Numbered from the stretch's first letter, positions 52,187 through 62,906 are shown. The stretch: 64,000 nt of DNA from Hyphomicrobiales bacterium (GCA_900473685.1 UCNE01000003.1:143473-207472); one strand, 5' to 3'. The notes: generated by a model not told the origin, from the letters alone. Made by a program: numbers and translations.

Positions 52187-54181
52187 ATGCGATTTTCCAA
52201 CACCTTCCTTGACGAGATCCGCGACCGCGTTCCCATTTCGGACGTGATCGGCAGGCGTGTCATCTGGGATCGCAAGAAAACCAATGCCTCTCGCGGCGAC
52301 TATTGGGCCTGCTGCCCGTTCCATGGCGAGAAGTCGCCGAGCTTCCATTGCGAGGACCGCAAGGGCCGCTATCATTGCTTCGGCTGCGGCGTCTCCGGAG
52401 ATCATTTCCGTTTTCTGACCGATCTCGATGGCATGGCCTTTCCCGAGGCCGTGCAGCAGATTGCCGATCTCGCCGGTGTCGCCATGCCGCAGCCCGATGT
52501 CGAAGCCGAAAAGCGCGATCGCCAGCGCATCGGCCTGCAGGACGTCATGGAAGTGGCGACGCAGTTTTTTGAAGCCCAGCTGCAGACGGCAAACGGCGCC
52601 AAGGCACGTGCCTATCTGCGTGACCGCGGGCTGACCGGCCGCACCATCGAGACGTTCCGGCTCGGCTATGCGCCGGAAAGCCGCAATGCGCTGAAGGAGT
52701 TTCTGGCCGGGAAGGGCATACCGAAGGACCAGATCGAGGCCTGCGGCCTTGTCGTCCACGGCCCCGATATCCCCGTCTCCTACGACCGGTTCCGCGACCG
52801 CATCATGTTCCCGATCCTGTCGTCGCGCGAAAAGGTCATCGCCTTTGGCGGCCGTGCCATGTCGCCGGATGCGCCGGCCAAATACCTCAATTCCAACGAG
52901 ACCGAGTTGTTCCACAAGGGCAACGTTCTCTACAATTTTGCCCGCGCCCGCCGTGCGATGTCCGGTGCCGACGGGGCGGGGACCATCATTGCCGTCGAAG
53001 GCTACATGGACGTCATCGCGCTGCATCAGGCCGGGATCGAAAATGTCGTCGCTCCGCTTGGCACGGCACTCACTGAAAACCAGATGGCGCTTCTGTGGAA
53101 GCTGACGCAGCAGCCGGTTTTGTGCTTCGACGGCGATGGTGCCGGTATCCGCGCCGCCAACCGCGCCGTCGATCTGGCGCTGCCGCATCTGAAGCCCGGA
53201 TTCTCCGTGCGCTTCGCCATGCTGCCGGATGGCAAGGACCCCGATGATCTCGTCCGCAATGAAGGCCGGGCGCCATTCGACAAGGTGATGGCATCGGCCC
53301 GCTCACTGTCGGAAATGGTCTGGCTGCGCGAAGCCCAGGCCGGCGGGTTCGATACGCCTGAGAGCCGCGCCCAGCTGGAAGCGACGTTGAAACAGGTGGT
53401 TTCCGTAATCGCCGATGAAAATGTCCGCCGCCATTATGGCCAGGATGTGCGCGACCGGCTGAACCAGTTTTTTCAGGGCGCCTCGCGCCAGCAGAATGGC
53501 CAGCGCAATTTCGACCGCAACCAGCGTCAGGGCGCCAATCGTAATGGCGGTCAGGGACGCGGCGGACAGCAGGGCGCCCGCATGTCGGAACGCTCCGGCA
53601 TTTCCGACCGGCTCGCACGTTCCTCGCTGGTGAGCGGCCATCAGGCCTTGCCGCCCCTGCGCGAAAGCGTGCTGGCGCTGACCATCGTCAATCATCCGCA
53701 GCTGTTGTTCGAGGAATATGACGAAATTTCCGCGATCGAATACGACAATCGCGATCTGCAGCGTTTCTGGTCGTCGGTGCTCAATGCCGCTGCCGCCAAA
53801 GGCCCGCGCCTGTCGCGCGAAATCCTCGTCGAGCAGCTGGAGGCTGAAGGTTTTGATGCCCTGTTGAAGTCGCTCGATCAGCAGATCCGCTTTGCGCGGC
53901 TATGGACAGCCACCACGGCCGCAGCGCCGGAGGATGCCCGCGAAGGTTACCTGCAGGCGCTCGCTTTGCATCAGCGCACCAAGGCCTTGCTCTGGCAGCG
54001 CCGCGAACTGGAAAGCGAACTGGCCTACGCAACGGAAGAGGGCGATGACGACACCGTCAGCCAGATCCTGCGCAATCTGCAGGAGGTCCAGCTCGAAGTG
54101 ACGCGGCTGGAAAACCAGGAAGCGATCGTTGACGGGTTTGGTGTTCTCTCCGGACGCGTCAAGGGACCGGCGGGCAAGTAG
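52187..54181 (+). CDS. dnaG: DNA primase
   Basis: The 664-residue primase has the N-terminal CHC2 zinc motif (Cys43, His46, Cys64, Cys67), the RNA polymerase core/TOPRIM with VIAFGGRAMSPDAPAKYLNS, and IIAVEGYMDVIALHQAG. A C-terminal DnaB-interacting helical domain starts near residue 490, after a glutamine/asparagine/glycine-rich linker (about 440-475). It makes RNA primers at the replication fork. ATG 52187 (MRFSNTFLDEIRDR) follows AGAGG; the frame is open eight codons upstream. Confidence 0.97.
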   Translation: MRFSNTFLDEIRDRVPISDVIGRRVIWDRKKTNASRGDYWACCPFHGEKSPSFHCEDRKGRYHCFGCGVSGDHFRFLTDLDGMAFPEAVQQIADLAGVAMPQPDVEAEKRDRQRIGLQDVMEVATQFFEAQLQTANGAKARAYLRDRGLTGRTIETFRLGYAPESRNALKEFLAGKGIPKDQIEACGLVVHGPDIPVSYDRFRDRIMFPILSSREKVIAFGGRAMSPDAPAKYLNSNETELFHKGNVLYNFARARRAMSGADGAGTIIAVEGYMDVIALHQAGIENVVAPLGTALTENQMALLWKLTQQPVLCFDGDGAGIRAANRAVDLALPHLKPGFSVRFAMLPDGKDPDDLVRNEGRAPFDKVMASARSLSEMVWLREAQAGGFDTPESRAQLEATLKQVVSVIADENVRRHYGQDVRDRLNQFFQGASRQQNGQRNFDRNQRQGANRNGGQGRGGQQGARMSERSGISDRLARSSLVSGHQALPPLRESVLALTIVNHPQLLFEEYDEISAIEYDNRDLQRFWSSVLNAAAAKGPRLSREILVEQLEAEGFDALLKSLDQQIRFARLWTATTAAAPEDAREGYLQALALHQRTKALLWQRRELESELAYATEEGDDDTVSQILRNLQEVQLEVTRLENQEAIVDGFGVLSGRVKGPAGK

Positions 54182-54305
54182 GCACGCCGGTTCTTCACGA
54201 GACAGGTTCAGCGAGCCTCTTGCCACCATGCCCGGCAATTGCAAGACTGCTCTCTCGATTGCGCCGCCAGCGATGCCGCTGCGCAGGTCCGGAGGAGGGG
54301 AAACC

Positions 54306-54941
54306 ATGACCGAAATCACCTTGCTGGCTTTTGCATTCGTCTCGTTCATCGGTATCGCGACACCCGGACCGACGGTGCTTCTGGCGCTGACAAACGGTTC
54401 GCGTTTCGGTGTGCGCCGCGCGCTGATCGGCATGCTTGGCGCCGTCCTGTCCGATTTCGTCCTTATCGGTGCCGTGGCGCTCGGTCTTGGTGCGCTGCTG
54501 GCGGCGTCCGAATTCTGGTTTTCGGTCGTCAAATGGATCGGTGCCGGTTATCTCACCTTCCTCGGCATCATGCTCCTGCGCTCGAAAGGCACACTTAATG
54601 AGACGCTGCACGGCGCGGAGCAGGCCGGTTCGGGATCGCTGCGCGCGATCTTTCTGAAGAGCTTTCTGGTCGCAGTCACCAATCCCAAGGGTTATCTGTT
54701 CTTCTCGGCCTTCCTGCCGCAGTTCATCGTGCCGTCCGAGCCGCAGTTCGCCCAATATGCGGTGCTGGCCCTGATCTTCGCGACCGTCGATTTCCTCGTC
54801 ATGTTCGGCTACGCAGCCCTTGGTTCGCAGGCTGTCAAGGTCCTGAAAACGTCCGGCGCGCTCTGGCTCGACCGCATCTGCGGCGGTGTTCTGTTGGCAC
54901 TCGCCGGGTCGCTGGCGTTTTACCGGCGTGCGAGCGCCTGA
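54306..54941 (+). CDS. LysE/RhtB-family amino acid exporter
   Basis: The 211-residue protein has six membrane segments and the LysE start FVSFIGIATPGPTVLLALTNG. It later shows SFLVAVTNPKGYLFFSAFLP, the conserved NPK motif. It exports an amino acid or derivative; substrate unknown. GGAGGAGGGG precedes ATG 54306. It occupies the place where rpoD follows dnaG in related genomes. Confidence 0.92.
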   Translation: MTEITLLAFAFVSFIGIATPGPTVLLALTNGSRFGVRRALIGMLGAVLSDFVLIGAVALGLGALLAASEFWFSVVKWIGAGYLTFLGIMLLRSKGTLNETLHGAEQAGSGSLRAIFLKSFLVAVTNPKGYLFFSAFLPQFIVPSEPQFAQYAVLALIFATVDFLVMFGYAALGSQAVKVLKTSGALWLDRICGGVLLALAGSLAFYRRASA

Positions 54942-55069
54942 TCACCAGGACGCGGCATATCCGGCGTTCCAGTTGCGGCTAAGTCGCTACAATGCCGCAA
55001 AAAGCTGACAGAAAATCTTAATGCAACCTTGGCATGACTGTTTCTCTGTTCATCGCGAGGGTTGTGACA

Positions 55070-56662
55070 ATGGACCGGCGGCGTTCCCGCATTATCGCGG
55101 TTGCTGTTTTTCTGGGTTTTCTTGGTGCGGTGATCCCGATCGCCGCGATGGCCTATATGTCGTGGGTTATCACCGTTGAGAGGAAACAGGACCGTCTGGC
55201 GATGTTTTCCCGCGTGGCACTTTTGCGGGCGACGAACACGTTCGCCGATGCGAAAGGCGCGCTTGATGCGATCGCTGCAACATCCGGCATACCCTGTTCG
55301 CCGGCCCATATCGCACGCATGCGTGCGCTGTCCGTCAACACCCGCTCTATCGAAGAGATGGGATACTTCGAGGACGGTCTGCTCAAATGCACCTCCTGGG
55401 GCGTGGCCGCCGGCGAAACCGCCAAGTCGGGTGTCGACTATATCACGCCGGATGGGATCGAAGTGACGATACGGATGCAGCCTCTCGTCAGCGGCGGCAA
55501 GCCGATGATGGCCCTGCATTCAGGCCGATACAATGTTCTCGTGGCGCCGTCGCGCCTTGCCGATGTTCTGATCGATGACGGCATGTCCCTTGCCCTGGCG
55601 AACGGGCAGGGTGCGATCATCAATACGCTGAACGCACCGGACGAGGGGCTCGTCCGCTCGCTTGTTGCTGCCCCCCGCAAGGGAATGACGGACAGCGACC
55701 TGTTTGCGGCGGTGCAGGGCGGCGGCCTGCTTGCGGTCGCAACCGAGCCGCGCTCGAAGATCGCCACAAGCCTCAAAGCCGAGCAGATGCTGCTGTTGCC
55801 GGTCGGGGCCTTTATCGCTGCCTTCATCGTCGGCATCGTCACATGGCTGTCGCGCAAGCGGCTCTCGCCGCTGGCCGAGCTTGAGATCGCCGTCCGCAAC
55901 CACGAATTCATTGTCCATTACCAACCGATCGTCGAGCTAAAAACCGGCATCTGCATCGGTGCCGAAGCGCTGGTGCGCTGGCGGCGGCCGGACGGGTCTC
56001 TGATCCGGCCCGATCTTTTCATTCCGCTTGCCGAAGAGAGCGGCCTGATCATGCCGATCACCGATCAGGTCATCGAGGCGGTGATCCGCGACCTGAACGG
56101 CGTTCTCGTTGCGGACCGGACGCTGCATATCGCCATCAATCTGTGCGCTGCCGATATCAAGTCCGGCCGCATTCTCGATGTCCTCGAAGCCAAGCTTGCC
56201 CATACCGGCATCCGGACCGAGCAGATCTGGCTGGAGGCGACCGAGCGCGGCTTCATGGACATCGACGCGGCGCGGATAACGCTGGAAAAAGCCCGGCAAC
56301 GCGGCCATTCCGTCGCCATCGACGATTTCGGCACCGGCTACTCCAGCCTGCAATATCTGCAAGGACTGCCGATGGATGCGCTGAAGATCGACAAGTCCTT
56401 CATCGATACGATCGGCAAGGATACCGCCACCAGCTCCGTCACCCCGCACATCATCGGCATGGCAAAGGCGCTCAGGCTCTACACCGTGGCCGAAGGCATC
56501 GAAGCGGAGGAACAGGCCGATTATCTGAAAGCCCACGGCGTCGATTTCGGCCAGGGCTGGCTCTTCTCCAAGGCGCTGCCCGCGCCCATGTTCATCGGCT
56601 ATCACCGGCAGACGAAGGAAAAATACGGTGCGGCGCCGGAGGTCATTCAGGCCGCGGAATGA
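55070..56662 (+). CDS. Cyclic-di-GMP phosphodiesterase with CSS-motif sensor and EAL domain
   Basis: The 530-residue protein has an N-terminal membrane segment (about 8-30), a periplasmic CSS-motif-type domain with cysteines, and a second membrane segment (about 238-256). The cytoplasmic EAL domain is catalytically complete: EAL at 299, Asp418/Asp419 in DDFGTGYSS, Lys in ALKIDKSF, and Glu in VAEGIEAEEQ. In the family, periplasmic thiol state controls activity. Start ATG 55070 has GAGGG upstream; ATG 55034 is the alternative. Confidence 0.9.
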   Translation: MDRRRSRIIAVAVFLGFLGAVIPIAAMAYMSWVITVERKQDRLAMFSRVALLRATNTFADAKGALDAIAATSGIPCSPAHIARMRALSVNTRSIEEMGYFEDGLLKCTSWGVAAGETAKSGVDYITPDGIEVTIRMQPLVSGGKPMMALHSGRYNVLVAPSRLADVLIDDGMSLALANGQGAIINTLNAPDEGLVRSLVAAPRKGMTDSDLFAAVQGGGLLAVATEPRSKIATSLKAEQMLLLPVGAFIAAFIVGIVTWLSRKRLSPLAELEIAVRNHEFIVHYQPIVELKTGICIGAEALVRWRRPDGSLIRPDLFIPLAEESGLIMPITDQVIEAVIRDLNGVLVADRTLHIAINLCAADIKSGRILDVLEAKLAHTGIRTEQIWLEATERGFMDIDAARITLEKARQRGHSVAIDDFGTGYSSLQYLQGLPMDALKIDKSFIDTIGKDTATSSVTPHIIGMAKALRLYTVAEGIEAEEQADYLKAHGVDFGQGWLFSKALPAPMFIGYHRQTKEKYGAAPEVIQAAE

Positions 56663-56853
56663 GGCGGCTTCAGGCTCAGCTTGACCGTCGCTGCGTTTGA
56701 AGCTATTGCCGGATACAGGTTCAGGCTACCTGCCGCTCGCAGACTTCGGTGAAATCCTGACATTGATGATCTTCTCGCCCTCGAAGCATTTCGTGTGGTG
56801 GGCAATGCGAGCTCCCCTCCTTCTGTTCGAAATGCGATATTGAGGAGAGTGAG

Positions 56854-58215
56854 ATGTCTGTGGACACCTCCGGTAACAATGCGTTTCTGACTGCCCCTCT
56901 TGGTGCTGTTTTTGCCAGGACGGCGCTTCCCATCATCTTTGTCATGAGCATGAACGGGCTATTGACCATCGTCGATGCGATGATGCTCGGTCTTTACGTC
57001 GGGCCCGAGGCCGTCGGTGCCGTCGCCTCGGTGTTTCCGGTCTTCATGCTGCTTGTGGCGCTGTCGACGCTGGTCGGTAGCGGCATGGCAAGTCTTCTGG
57101 CCCGCTCTATTGGGGCCGGGAATTTCGCCAACGCGCGCGCTGTCTTTGGCAGCGCCCATGGTCTGGCGCTGGCGATCGGTGCCGGGTTCGTGGCGCTGTT
57201 TGTCCTGTTCGGCAAGGCCCTGGTTCTGGCCGTGGCGAACGGTTCGGCATCTCTGGCTGATATGGCCTATACCTATATCGCCATCATCGCCTTGTTCTGC
57301 CCGCTGCAACTGCTGCTGTCGGTCAATGCGGATGCCTTGCGCTGTGAAGGGCGGGTGGGATTGATGGCGCTGCTCAGCCTTTTCATCTCACTGGCAAATC
57401 TCGGCCTGAACTATGTCTTCATCGCATCGCTGGGGCTTGGCGTTGCGGGCTCGGCCTATGCGACGGTGCTGGCGCAGGGGCTGGCGCTCGGGCTTCTCGT
57501 CCTTTTCCGCCTCTCCGGGAAAACCGTCTTGCCGCTTGCGGCAGTGCTGCGAAGCAATCCGTTTTCCGCATGGGGAAGGATCATTGCCCTTGGTGCGCCG
57601 CAAAGCCTCGGCTTTATCGGCATGGCTTTGGTGTCTGCCACCATCATTGTCACCTTGCAAAGCGTCGCGGCCGAGACCTATGACACCGTGATCTCGGCCT
57701 ACGGCATCGTCACCCGTATCATGACCTTCGCATTCCTGCCGCTGTTGGGCATGGGGCAGGCCATGCAGGCGATCGTCGGCAACAACAGGGGCGCGGGTCT
57801 GTGGCAACGCTCGGACAAGACCCTGCGTCTCGCCGTCATCGTCTCGTTCCTCTACTGCCTCATCGTCGAAATATCGCTGACCTTTTTCGCCCGACCGATC
57901 GGTTCGTTCTTCGTCAGCGACGGAACCATTATTGGGGATGTTGCCCGCATCATGCCACTGATGGTCATGGCTTATTTTCTCTCCGGACCGCTGATGATGG
58001 CCGGGAGTTATTTTCAGGTCATCGGCGATGCGAGGCGGGCGGCGATCCTGGGGCTGGCAAAGCCGTATCTGTTCACCATGCCCTTGATCATGCTGCTCGC
58101 AAACGCCTTCGGAGAAAGGGGAATCTGGTTCGCTGCCCCGGTTGCGGAGATCCTTCTGCTTACCCTGACGGCCGTTGTTCTCTGGCAGGCAGGGAGGCGC
58201 CATTCCCTTTGCTGA
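56854..58215 (+). CDS. MATE-family exporter
   Basis: The 453-residue protein has twelve membrane segments and two MatE repeats (PIIFVMSMNGLLTIVDAMML; IIALGAPQSLGFIGMALVS). It belongs to the DinF/BmrU-like part of the family, distinct from the NorM-like protein at 45399. GAGGAGAGTGAG precedes the ATG. The substrate is unknown. Confidence 0.92.
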   Translation: MSVDTSGNNAFLTAPLGAVFARTALPIIFVMSMNGLLTIVDAMMLGLYVGPEAVGAVASVFPVFMLLVALSTLVGSGMASLLARSIGAGNFANARAVFGSAHGLALAIGAGFVALFVLFGKALVLAVANGSASLADMAYTYIAIIALFCPLQLLLSVNADALRCEGRVGLMALLSLFISLANLGLNYVFIASLGLGVAGSAYATVLAQGLALGLLVLFRLSGKTVLPLAAVLRSNPFSAWGRIIALGAPQSLGFIGMALVSATIIVTLQSVAAETYDTVISAYGIVTRIMTFAFLPLLGMGQAMQAIVGNNRGAGLWQRSDKTLRLAVIVSFLYCLIVEISLTFFARPIGSFFVSDGTIIGDVARIMPLMVMAYFLSGPLMMAGSYFQVIGDARRAAILGLAKPYLFTMPLIMLLANAFGERGIWFAAPVAEILLLTLTAVVLWQAGRRHSLC

Positions 58216-58258
58216 GGATGGTTTTCGGGGCGGGTTGGCGCGGTTGCTGCGCCTTCCG

Positions 58259-58294
58259 CGCTTCCGGCGGGTTTGCCGGAAGCGGTCCTGTTTT
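58259..58294 (+). terminator. Terminator after the MATE gene
   Basis: A 10-bp stem CGCTTCCGGC (58259-58268) with GCCGGAAGCG (58275-58284), followed after five bases by TTTT. The T tract is short and displaced, so efficiency is uncertain. Confidence 0.6.
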
Positions 58295-58423
58295 AAGTAT
58301 TAGCGAGTTGAAATATTTGAATAATCTCCCTTGCGTTAAGGGGCCGTTAACCATGATGCGGGTTGTATGGTTGCAACCCGTCCGCCCATGAAGGGCAAAT
58401 TATCAATTTTAAGATGATTTCAT

Positions 58424-60280
58424 ATGACCAGCATTCTCAACAATGCGGGCGCAATTTCCGCGCTCCAGACTTTGCGATCTATTGGCTCAGGCATGGCAGC
58501 TGTCCAGGGGCAGGTCAGTTCGGGCCTCAGGATACAGGTCGCGAGTGATAACGCCGCCTATTGGTCGATCTCGACAACGATGCGGTCGGACAATTCGGCG
58601 ATTACGGCGGTCTCCGATGCGCTCGGCTTTGCAGCGGCGAAAGCCGATACCGCCTATACCGGCCTCAAGGCCGTCATCGACATTCTCGGCGAGTTCAAGG
58701 CGAAGCTGGTCTTGGCCAGCGAGCCCGGTGTCGACAAGGCAAAGGTCCAGAAAGAGCTGGCGCAACTCCAGCAGCAGGTGAAGGGGATTGCCAATGCCGC
58801 CAGCTTCAGCGGCGAGAACTGGCTGAGCACCGGCATTTCCAACATCTATGATTTTGATCGCAACGCGACTTCCAGTATATCGGCATTTGTGCGCGGCGCC
58901 TCGGGGGCTGTGGCCGTACGGGCAATGGACCTGCATCTCTCGGCCGTTTCGCTGTTTAACAGCACAGGGGGAGGGCTATTGCAGGCCGACGCGCGCGACC
59001 TCGATACGCTTGGAGGCATTCGCAGCTTCGCGACCGGCACCCTCACTGGCGCCGACTGGACCAAATATGATGGCGTTTACGGATCTGGCTGGATGTATCC
59101 GAACGGAGGCGCTGGCGCCGCGGGCAGCTTCGCTCTGGATGATTTTCCTGTCGGGTCGACACTGGACTTCAGCGTGCCTGGCGCGGAGATCAGCTTCGAT
59201 ATCATCCTTGACACGGAGGCGTCGAACCCGGGAGGCCAGACCGGCACGGCCGGCGAATTGCAGGATCTTCCCGGCCCCTATTTTGGGGGATACAGCAAGC
59301 CTATCACCATTACCAAGGCGGATGTGGATGCGGTATTTCCAGCCCTTGGTGGCAAGATCACAACCAATACGCAGTTTGCCGCAGTTCTCAACTCCGTGCT
59401 GAACGCGGAAGGTGCGTCTGTTTCAGCCAACTATCAGCATTACGACCCGCCCGGCTCGAGCAACTATGTTCATGATCCCGAGAGGATGACCATCACAACG
59501 CGCCAAATCCATGGAGACGGCTCCTACGTGGAGATCGCCAATCTCACCAGTGTTGGCGTCGGCACCGGTGGCCTGAAAAATTCGTCGGCATTCGGATCCA
59601 GAGGATCCGGCATGGCCATCGCCTTCAAGGAGTTTATCGTCCATGAGGACGGTGACAACATAGACGGCGTCGGGGTCAGCTTTTCCTTTTCGATCAACGG
59701 CCAGCCTCCAACCAGCCACTTCTTTGACCGGACCTATGTGAACAAACTGTTCGGCAAGGACAGCGGCAAGGTCGAAACATCGCAGGAAATGGAGACGCTT
59801 TTACATTCCCTACTGGATGCGCAATGGCCGGACCTGATCATCGAGGCCAAATCCCCCACCGAAGTCATGTTGAAGCTTGATCCCGCAGCCGACCGTAAAT
59901 GGGGCGTTGGTACCCAAATGAGTTTCGGCGATGTCCGGGTCAGCATTGAGCCGATCCCGACTATACAATTCATGGATATCGATATCGCCGTCAATCCGGA
60001 CAAGGTTTCTTCCTATATCGACTATGTCGATATCATCACCGAGCGGGCAATCGATGGGATGACAACGCTCGGCGCGTTTCAGAAACGCATCGACATGCAA
60101 GCCGGCTTTACCAGCAAATTACTAGCAACCATCGACAAGGGTGTTGGACGCTTGATCGACGCCAATATGAACGAGGCATCGACGCGGCTGAAGGCCTTGC
60201 AGACGCAGGAGCAGCTCGGGATCCAATCGTTGCAGATCGCCAACTCGAATTCCGAAAACATCCTGCAGCTGTTCCGCTGA
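58424..60280 (+). CDS. Orphan flagellin with a large central insert
   Basis: The 618-residue protein has the rhizobial flagellin N-terminus (about 1-190: [36 protein letters not shown]) and C-terminus (about 517-618: [30 protein letters not shown], ending SENILQLFR). Usual rhizobial flagellins have about 320-430 residues, so the central variable region (about 190-516) is greatly enlarged, with aspartate/glycine-rich beta-type sequence. No other flagellar gene is in the window. It should assemble into the filament with the insert on the outer surface. Confidence 0.92.
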   Translation: MTSILNNAGAISALQTLRSIGSGMAAVQGQVSSGLRIQVASDNAAYWSISTTMRSDNSAITAVSDALGFAAAKADTAYTGLKAVIDILGEFKAKLVLASEPGVDKAKVQKELAQLQQQVKGIANAASFSGENWLSTGISNIYDFDRNATSSISAFVRGASGAVAVRAMDLHLSAVSLFNSTGGGLLQADARDLDTLGGIRSFATGTLTGADWTKYDGVYGSGWMYPNGGAGAAGSFALDDFPVGSTLDFSVPGAEISFDIILDTEASNPGGQTGTAGELQDLPGPYFGGYSKPITITKADVDAVFPALGGKITTNTQFAAVLNSVLNAEGASVSANYQHYDPPGSSNYVHDPERMTITTRQIHGDGSYVEIANLTSVGVGTGGLKNSSAFGSRGSGMAIAFKEFIVHEDGDNIDGVGVSFSFSINGQPPTSHFFDRTYVNKLFGKDSGKVETSQEMETLLHSLLDAQWPDLIIEAKSPTEVMLKLDPAADRKWGVGTQMSFGDVRVSIEPIPTIQFMDIDIAVNPDKVSSYIDYVDIITERAIDGMTTLGAFQKRIDMQAGFTSKLLATIDKGVGRLIDANMNEASTRLKALQTQEQLGIQSLQIANSNSENILQLFR

Positions 60281-60356
60281 CCGAAATCGCCGGTCCCGCC
60301 CTCGCACCCGCCACCCCACCTGTGCCATAGTCCGCTCTTCCCACGAAAGCGATTCC

Positions 60357-62213
60357 ATGCCGCAGACCCAGAACCGTATTGATCCCATCTTTGACACCGA
60401 CGGTGCCAGAAATCCGTTGTCGGTGCTGAAAACGGTCTACGGCTATCCGGCCTTTCGCGGCAAGCAGGCGGCGGTGGTCGAGCGGGTCGTGTCGGGTGGC
60501 GATGCCGTGGTGCTGTTTCCGACCGGTGCCGGAAAGTCGCTCTGTTTCCAGATTCCAGCGCTTTGCAGGGATGGCGTTGGCATCGTCGTCTCGCCGCTGA
60601 TTGCGCTGATGCGCGATCAGGTGGAAGCCTTGAAGCAGCTTGGGGTCAGGGCCGCGGCGCTGAATTCCTCACTGTCGCGCGAGGAGTTCATCGATGTCCG
60701 CCGGGCCATCGCCAATGGCGATCTCGATCTTCTCTATGTGACGCCCGAGCGCATCGTCACGCCGGGCTTCAAGGAGATGATCGGCAACGCGAAGATTTCG
60801 CTGTTTGCCATCGACGAAGCGCATTGCGTCTCGCAGTGGGGCCATGATTTTCGCCCGGAATACCGCGAGCTCGGGCAGCTTGCCGAACATTATCCCGGCG
60901 TGCCGCGCATGGCGCTGACGGCGACCGCCGATCCGCATACCCGCGAAGACATCATCGACAAGCTGGGTCTGCACTCGGCCGAGGTTTTTACCACCTCGTT
61001 CGACCGGCCGAACATCGCCTATGAAATCGTCGAGCGCGACCAGCCGCGACAGCAGCTCCTGCGCTTCCTGTCGCGCCACAAGGGTTCGAGCGGCATCGTC
61101 TATTGCCTGTCGCGCGCCAAGGTCGAGGACACCGCCGAATGGCTGAACGGGCAGGGGATTTACGCGCTGGCCTATCATGCCGGCATGGACCGCGCGGTGC
61201 GCGATACCAACCAGGATGCGTTCCTCAAGGAGGAGGAGCTTTGCCTTGTGGCGACCGTCGCCTTCGGCATGGGCATCGACAAGCCGAACGTGCGCTACGT
61301 CGCCCATCTCGATCTGCCGGGCTCGGTCGAGGCCTATTACCAGGAAACCGGCCGCGCCGGGCGCGACGGCCTGCCGTCGGATGTCTGGATGGCCTATGGC
61401 ATGGCTGACGTCATCCAGCGCGGCCGGATGATCGATGGCGGCACCTCCGGCGACGATATCAAACGGGTGGAGCGCGCCAAGTTGAATGCGCTGCTGGCGA
61501 TCTGTGAGACGCCCGGCTGCCGCCGTCAATCGATCCTTGCCCATTTCGGCGAGGCGCATGGCGGCGGGTGCGGCAATTGCGACACCTGCATCAATCCGGT
61601 CGAGACCTGGGATGGAACAGACGCCGCGATCAAGGCCCTGGCGGCGATCTACCGCACCGGCGAACGCTTTGGCACCGGTCACCTCATCGATGTGCTCTTG
61701 GGTACGGAAAACGAAAAGACCCAGCGCTTCGGCCATGCCGACATGCCGGTCTTCGGGGCCGGCAAGGACATCCCGTCGAAAACCTGGCAGTCGGTCTATC
61801 GCCAGCTTTTGGCTGCCGGGCTGATCAGCGTCGATCACGAGGCATTCGGTGCGCTCAAGCTGCAGCCGGAAGCACGGACCGTCTTCAAGCGTGAGCGCGA
61901 GGTTCGCTTCCGCAAGGACCGGCCGGTCAGCGGCAAAGGCAAGAATGCCCGGCAATCGGCTTCATCCGGCGCCAAGTCTGCCCTGTCCGGTTCGGATGCG
62001 GAGCTGTTCGAGGCTCTGCGCCGGGCGCGCTCCGGCATTGCCAAGGAACTGGGTGTTCCCCCTTACGTCGTCTTCCCGGATACGACCCTGATCGCCTTTG
62101 CCACCGCCCGCCCGCATGATCGCGACGCGCTGCTCGGCATTTCCGGCGTCGGCCAGTCGAAGCTGGAGCGGTATGGCGACGCGTTCCTGGAAGTCATCCG
62201 GGGATTTGACTGA
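60357..62213 (+). CDS. recQ: ATP-dependent DNA helicase RecQ
   Basis: The 618-residue superfamily 2 helicase has Q37 in FRGKQ (motif 0), Walker A PTGAGKS at 55-61, and [20 protein letters not shown]. The motif VI region is [12 protein letters not shown]. The zinc cysteines are in CETPGCRRQ and CGNCDTC, followed by a winged helix and a C-terminal HRDC domain (about 545-618). It acts in RecF-type repair and fork restart. Start ATG 60357, 76 bases after the flagellin stop. Confidence 0.96.
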   Translation: MPQTQNRIDPIFDTDGARNPLSVLKTVYGYPAFRGKQAAVVERVVSGGDAVVLFPTGAGKSLCFQIPALCRDGVGIVVSPLIALMRDQVEALKQLGVRAAALNSSLSREEFIDVRRAIANGDLDLLYVTPERIVTPGFKEMIGNAKISLFAIDEAHCVSQWGHDFRPEYRELGQLAEHYPGVPRMALTATADPHTREDIIDKLGLHSAEVFTTSFDRPNIAYEIVERDQPRQQLLRFLSRHKGSSGIVYCLSRAKVEDTAEWLNGQGIYALAYHAGMDRAVRDTNQDAFLKEEELCLVATVAFGMGIDKPNVRYVAHLDLPGSVEAYYQETGRAGRDGLPSDVWMAYGMADVIQRGRMIDGGTSGDDIKRVERAKLNALLAICETPGCRRQSILAHFGEAHGGGCGNCDTCINPVETWDGTDAAIKALAAIYRTGERFGTGHLIDVLLGTENEKTQRFGHADMPVFGAGKDIPSKTWQSVYRQLLAAGLISVDHEAFGALKLQPEARTVFKREREVRFRKDRPVSGKGKNARQSASSGAKSALSGSDAELFEALRRARSGIAKELGVPPYVVFPDTTLIAFATARPHDRDALLGISGVGQSKLERYGDAFLEVIRGFD

Positions 62214-62220
62214 CGGCTGG

Positions 62221-62343
62221 CTCCCCCTTCTCCCCAACGGGGAGAAGGTGCCCGAAGGGCGGATGAGGGGGCGGTTCGCTCTGAAATCGCGGCCCCCTCA
62301 TCGCCTCGCATTGCTCGGCACTTCTCCCTCCGGGGAGAAAAGC
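62221..62343. repeat. RIME-like palindromic mosaic element
   Basis: The element is composed of a CTTCTCCCC-AAC-GGGGAGAAG-type hairpin near 62227-62248, GCCC/GGGC around 62250-62260, the long-range pair GATGAGGGGGC/GGCCCCCTCATC, and a final CTTCTCCC/GGGGAGAA hairpin. It lies directly behind the recQ stop. It resembles the RIME1-type intergenic elements of Rhizobiaceae and differs in sequence from the element at 16102. Confidence 0.75.
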
Positions 62344-62492
62344 GAGATCGCCTTCTACCTCGTGCTCCGTAGGGGAACCCCATGGATTTGGAGAACGATG
62401 GGGCGCCGGCCCTGTGGGCTGTCCCGGCGGAATGACTTTCGATTGAAGATGATCGGTTCTATGCTGATCCTTTGATAATCGGGAGCGGGGCG

Positions 62493-62894
62493 ATGTCATC
62501 GGTGACGGTCGAGTTGCGCAATGTCGAGGGCACGCAGGCTGCCATGGGCTGGGCTGGCGGGCATACGGTTGTGGTTGACCGGCCGGATGGCAAGGCGGGT
62601 GGCCAGGGGCTTGGCTTCAACGGCGCACAGCTTCTGGCGTTGGCGCTGGGCGGCTGTTTCTGCAATGACCTTCGCTACACGGCGGATGCAATGCAGGTTG
62701 CGCTCGGCAGGATTTCGGTTTCCGTCACCATGGAGTTGGACGGCACGCCTTTGCTGGCCACGGCTGCCGAAATGACTGTGTCCTGCGATATGCTTGACGG
62801 TTCGGATCCGCAAGATCTCATCGAACGGGCCAAGGCCAGCTGCATGGTCTCCAATTCGCTGCGGCGCGGCGTGCCGGTGACGATCCGCTCCTGA
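62493..62894 (+). CDS. OsmC-family protein
   Basis: The 133-residue protein has the OsmC fold order: N-terminal beta strands, the helix GFNGAQLLALALGGCFCNDL with the first catalytic cysteine, and a second cysteine in RAKASCMVSNSLR. Members reduce organic hydroperoxides with lipoyl or thiol electrons. ATG 62493 follows GGGAGCGGGG, which decides it over the upstream start at 62472. Confidence 0.9.
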   Translation: MSSVTVELRNVEGTQAAMGWAGGHTVVVDRPDGKAGGQGLGFNGAQLLALALGGCFCNDLRYTADAMQVALGRISVSVTMELDGTPLLATAAEMTVSCDMLDGSDPQDLIERAKASCMVSNSLRRGVPVTIRS

Positions 62895-62906
62895 AGCTGT
62901 CCGGCT

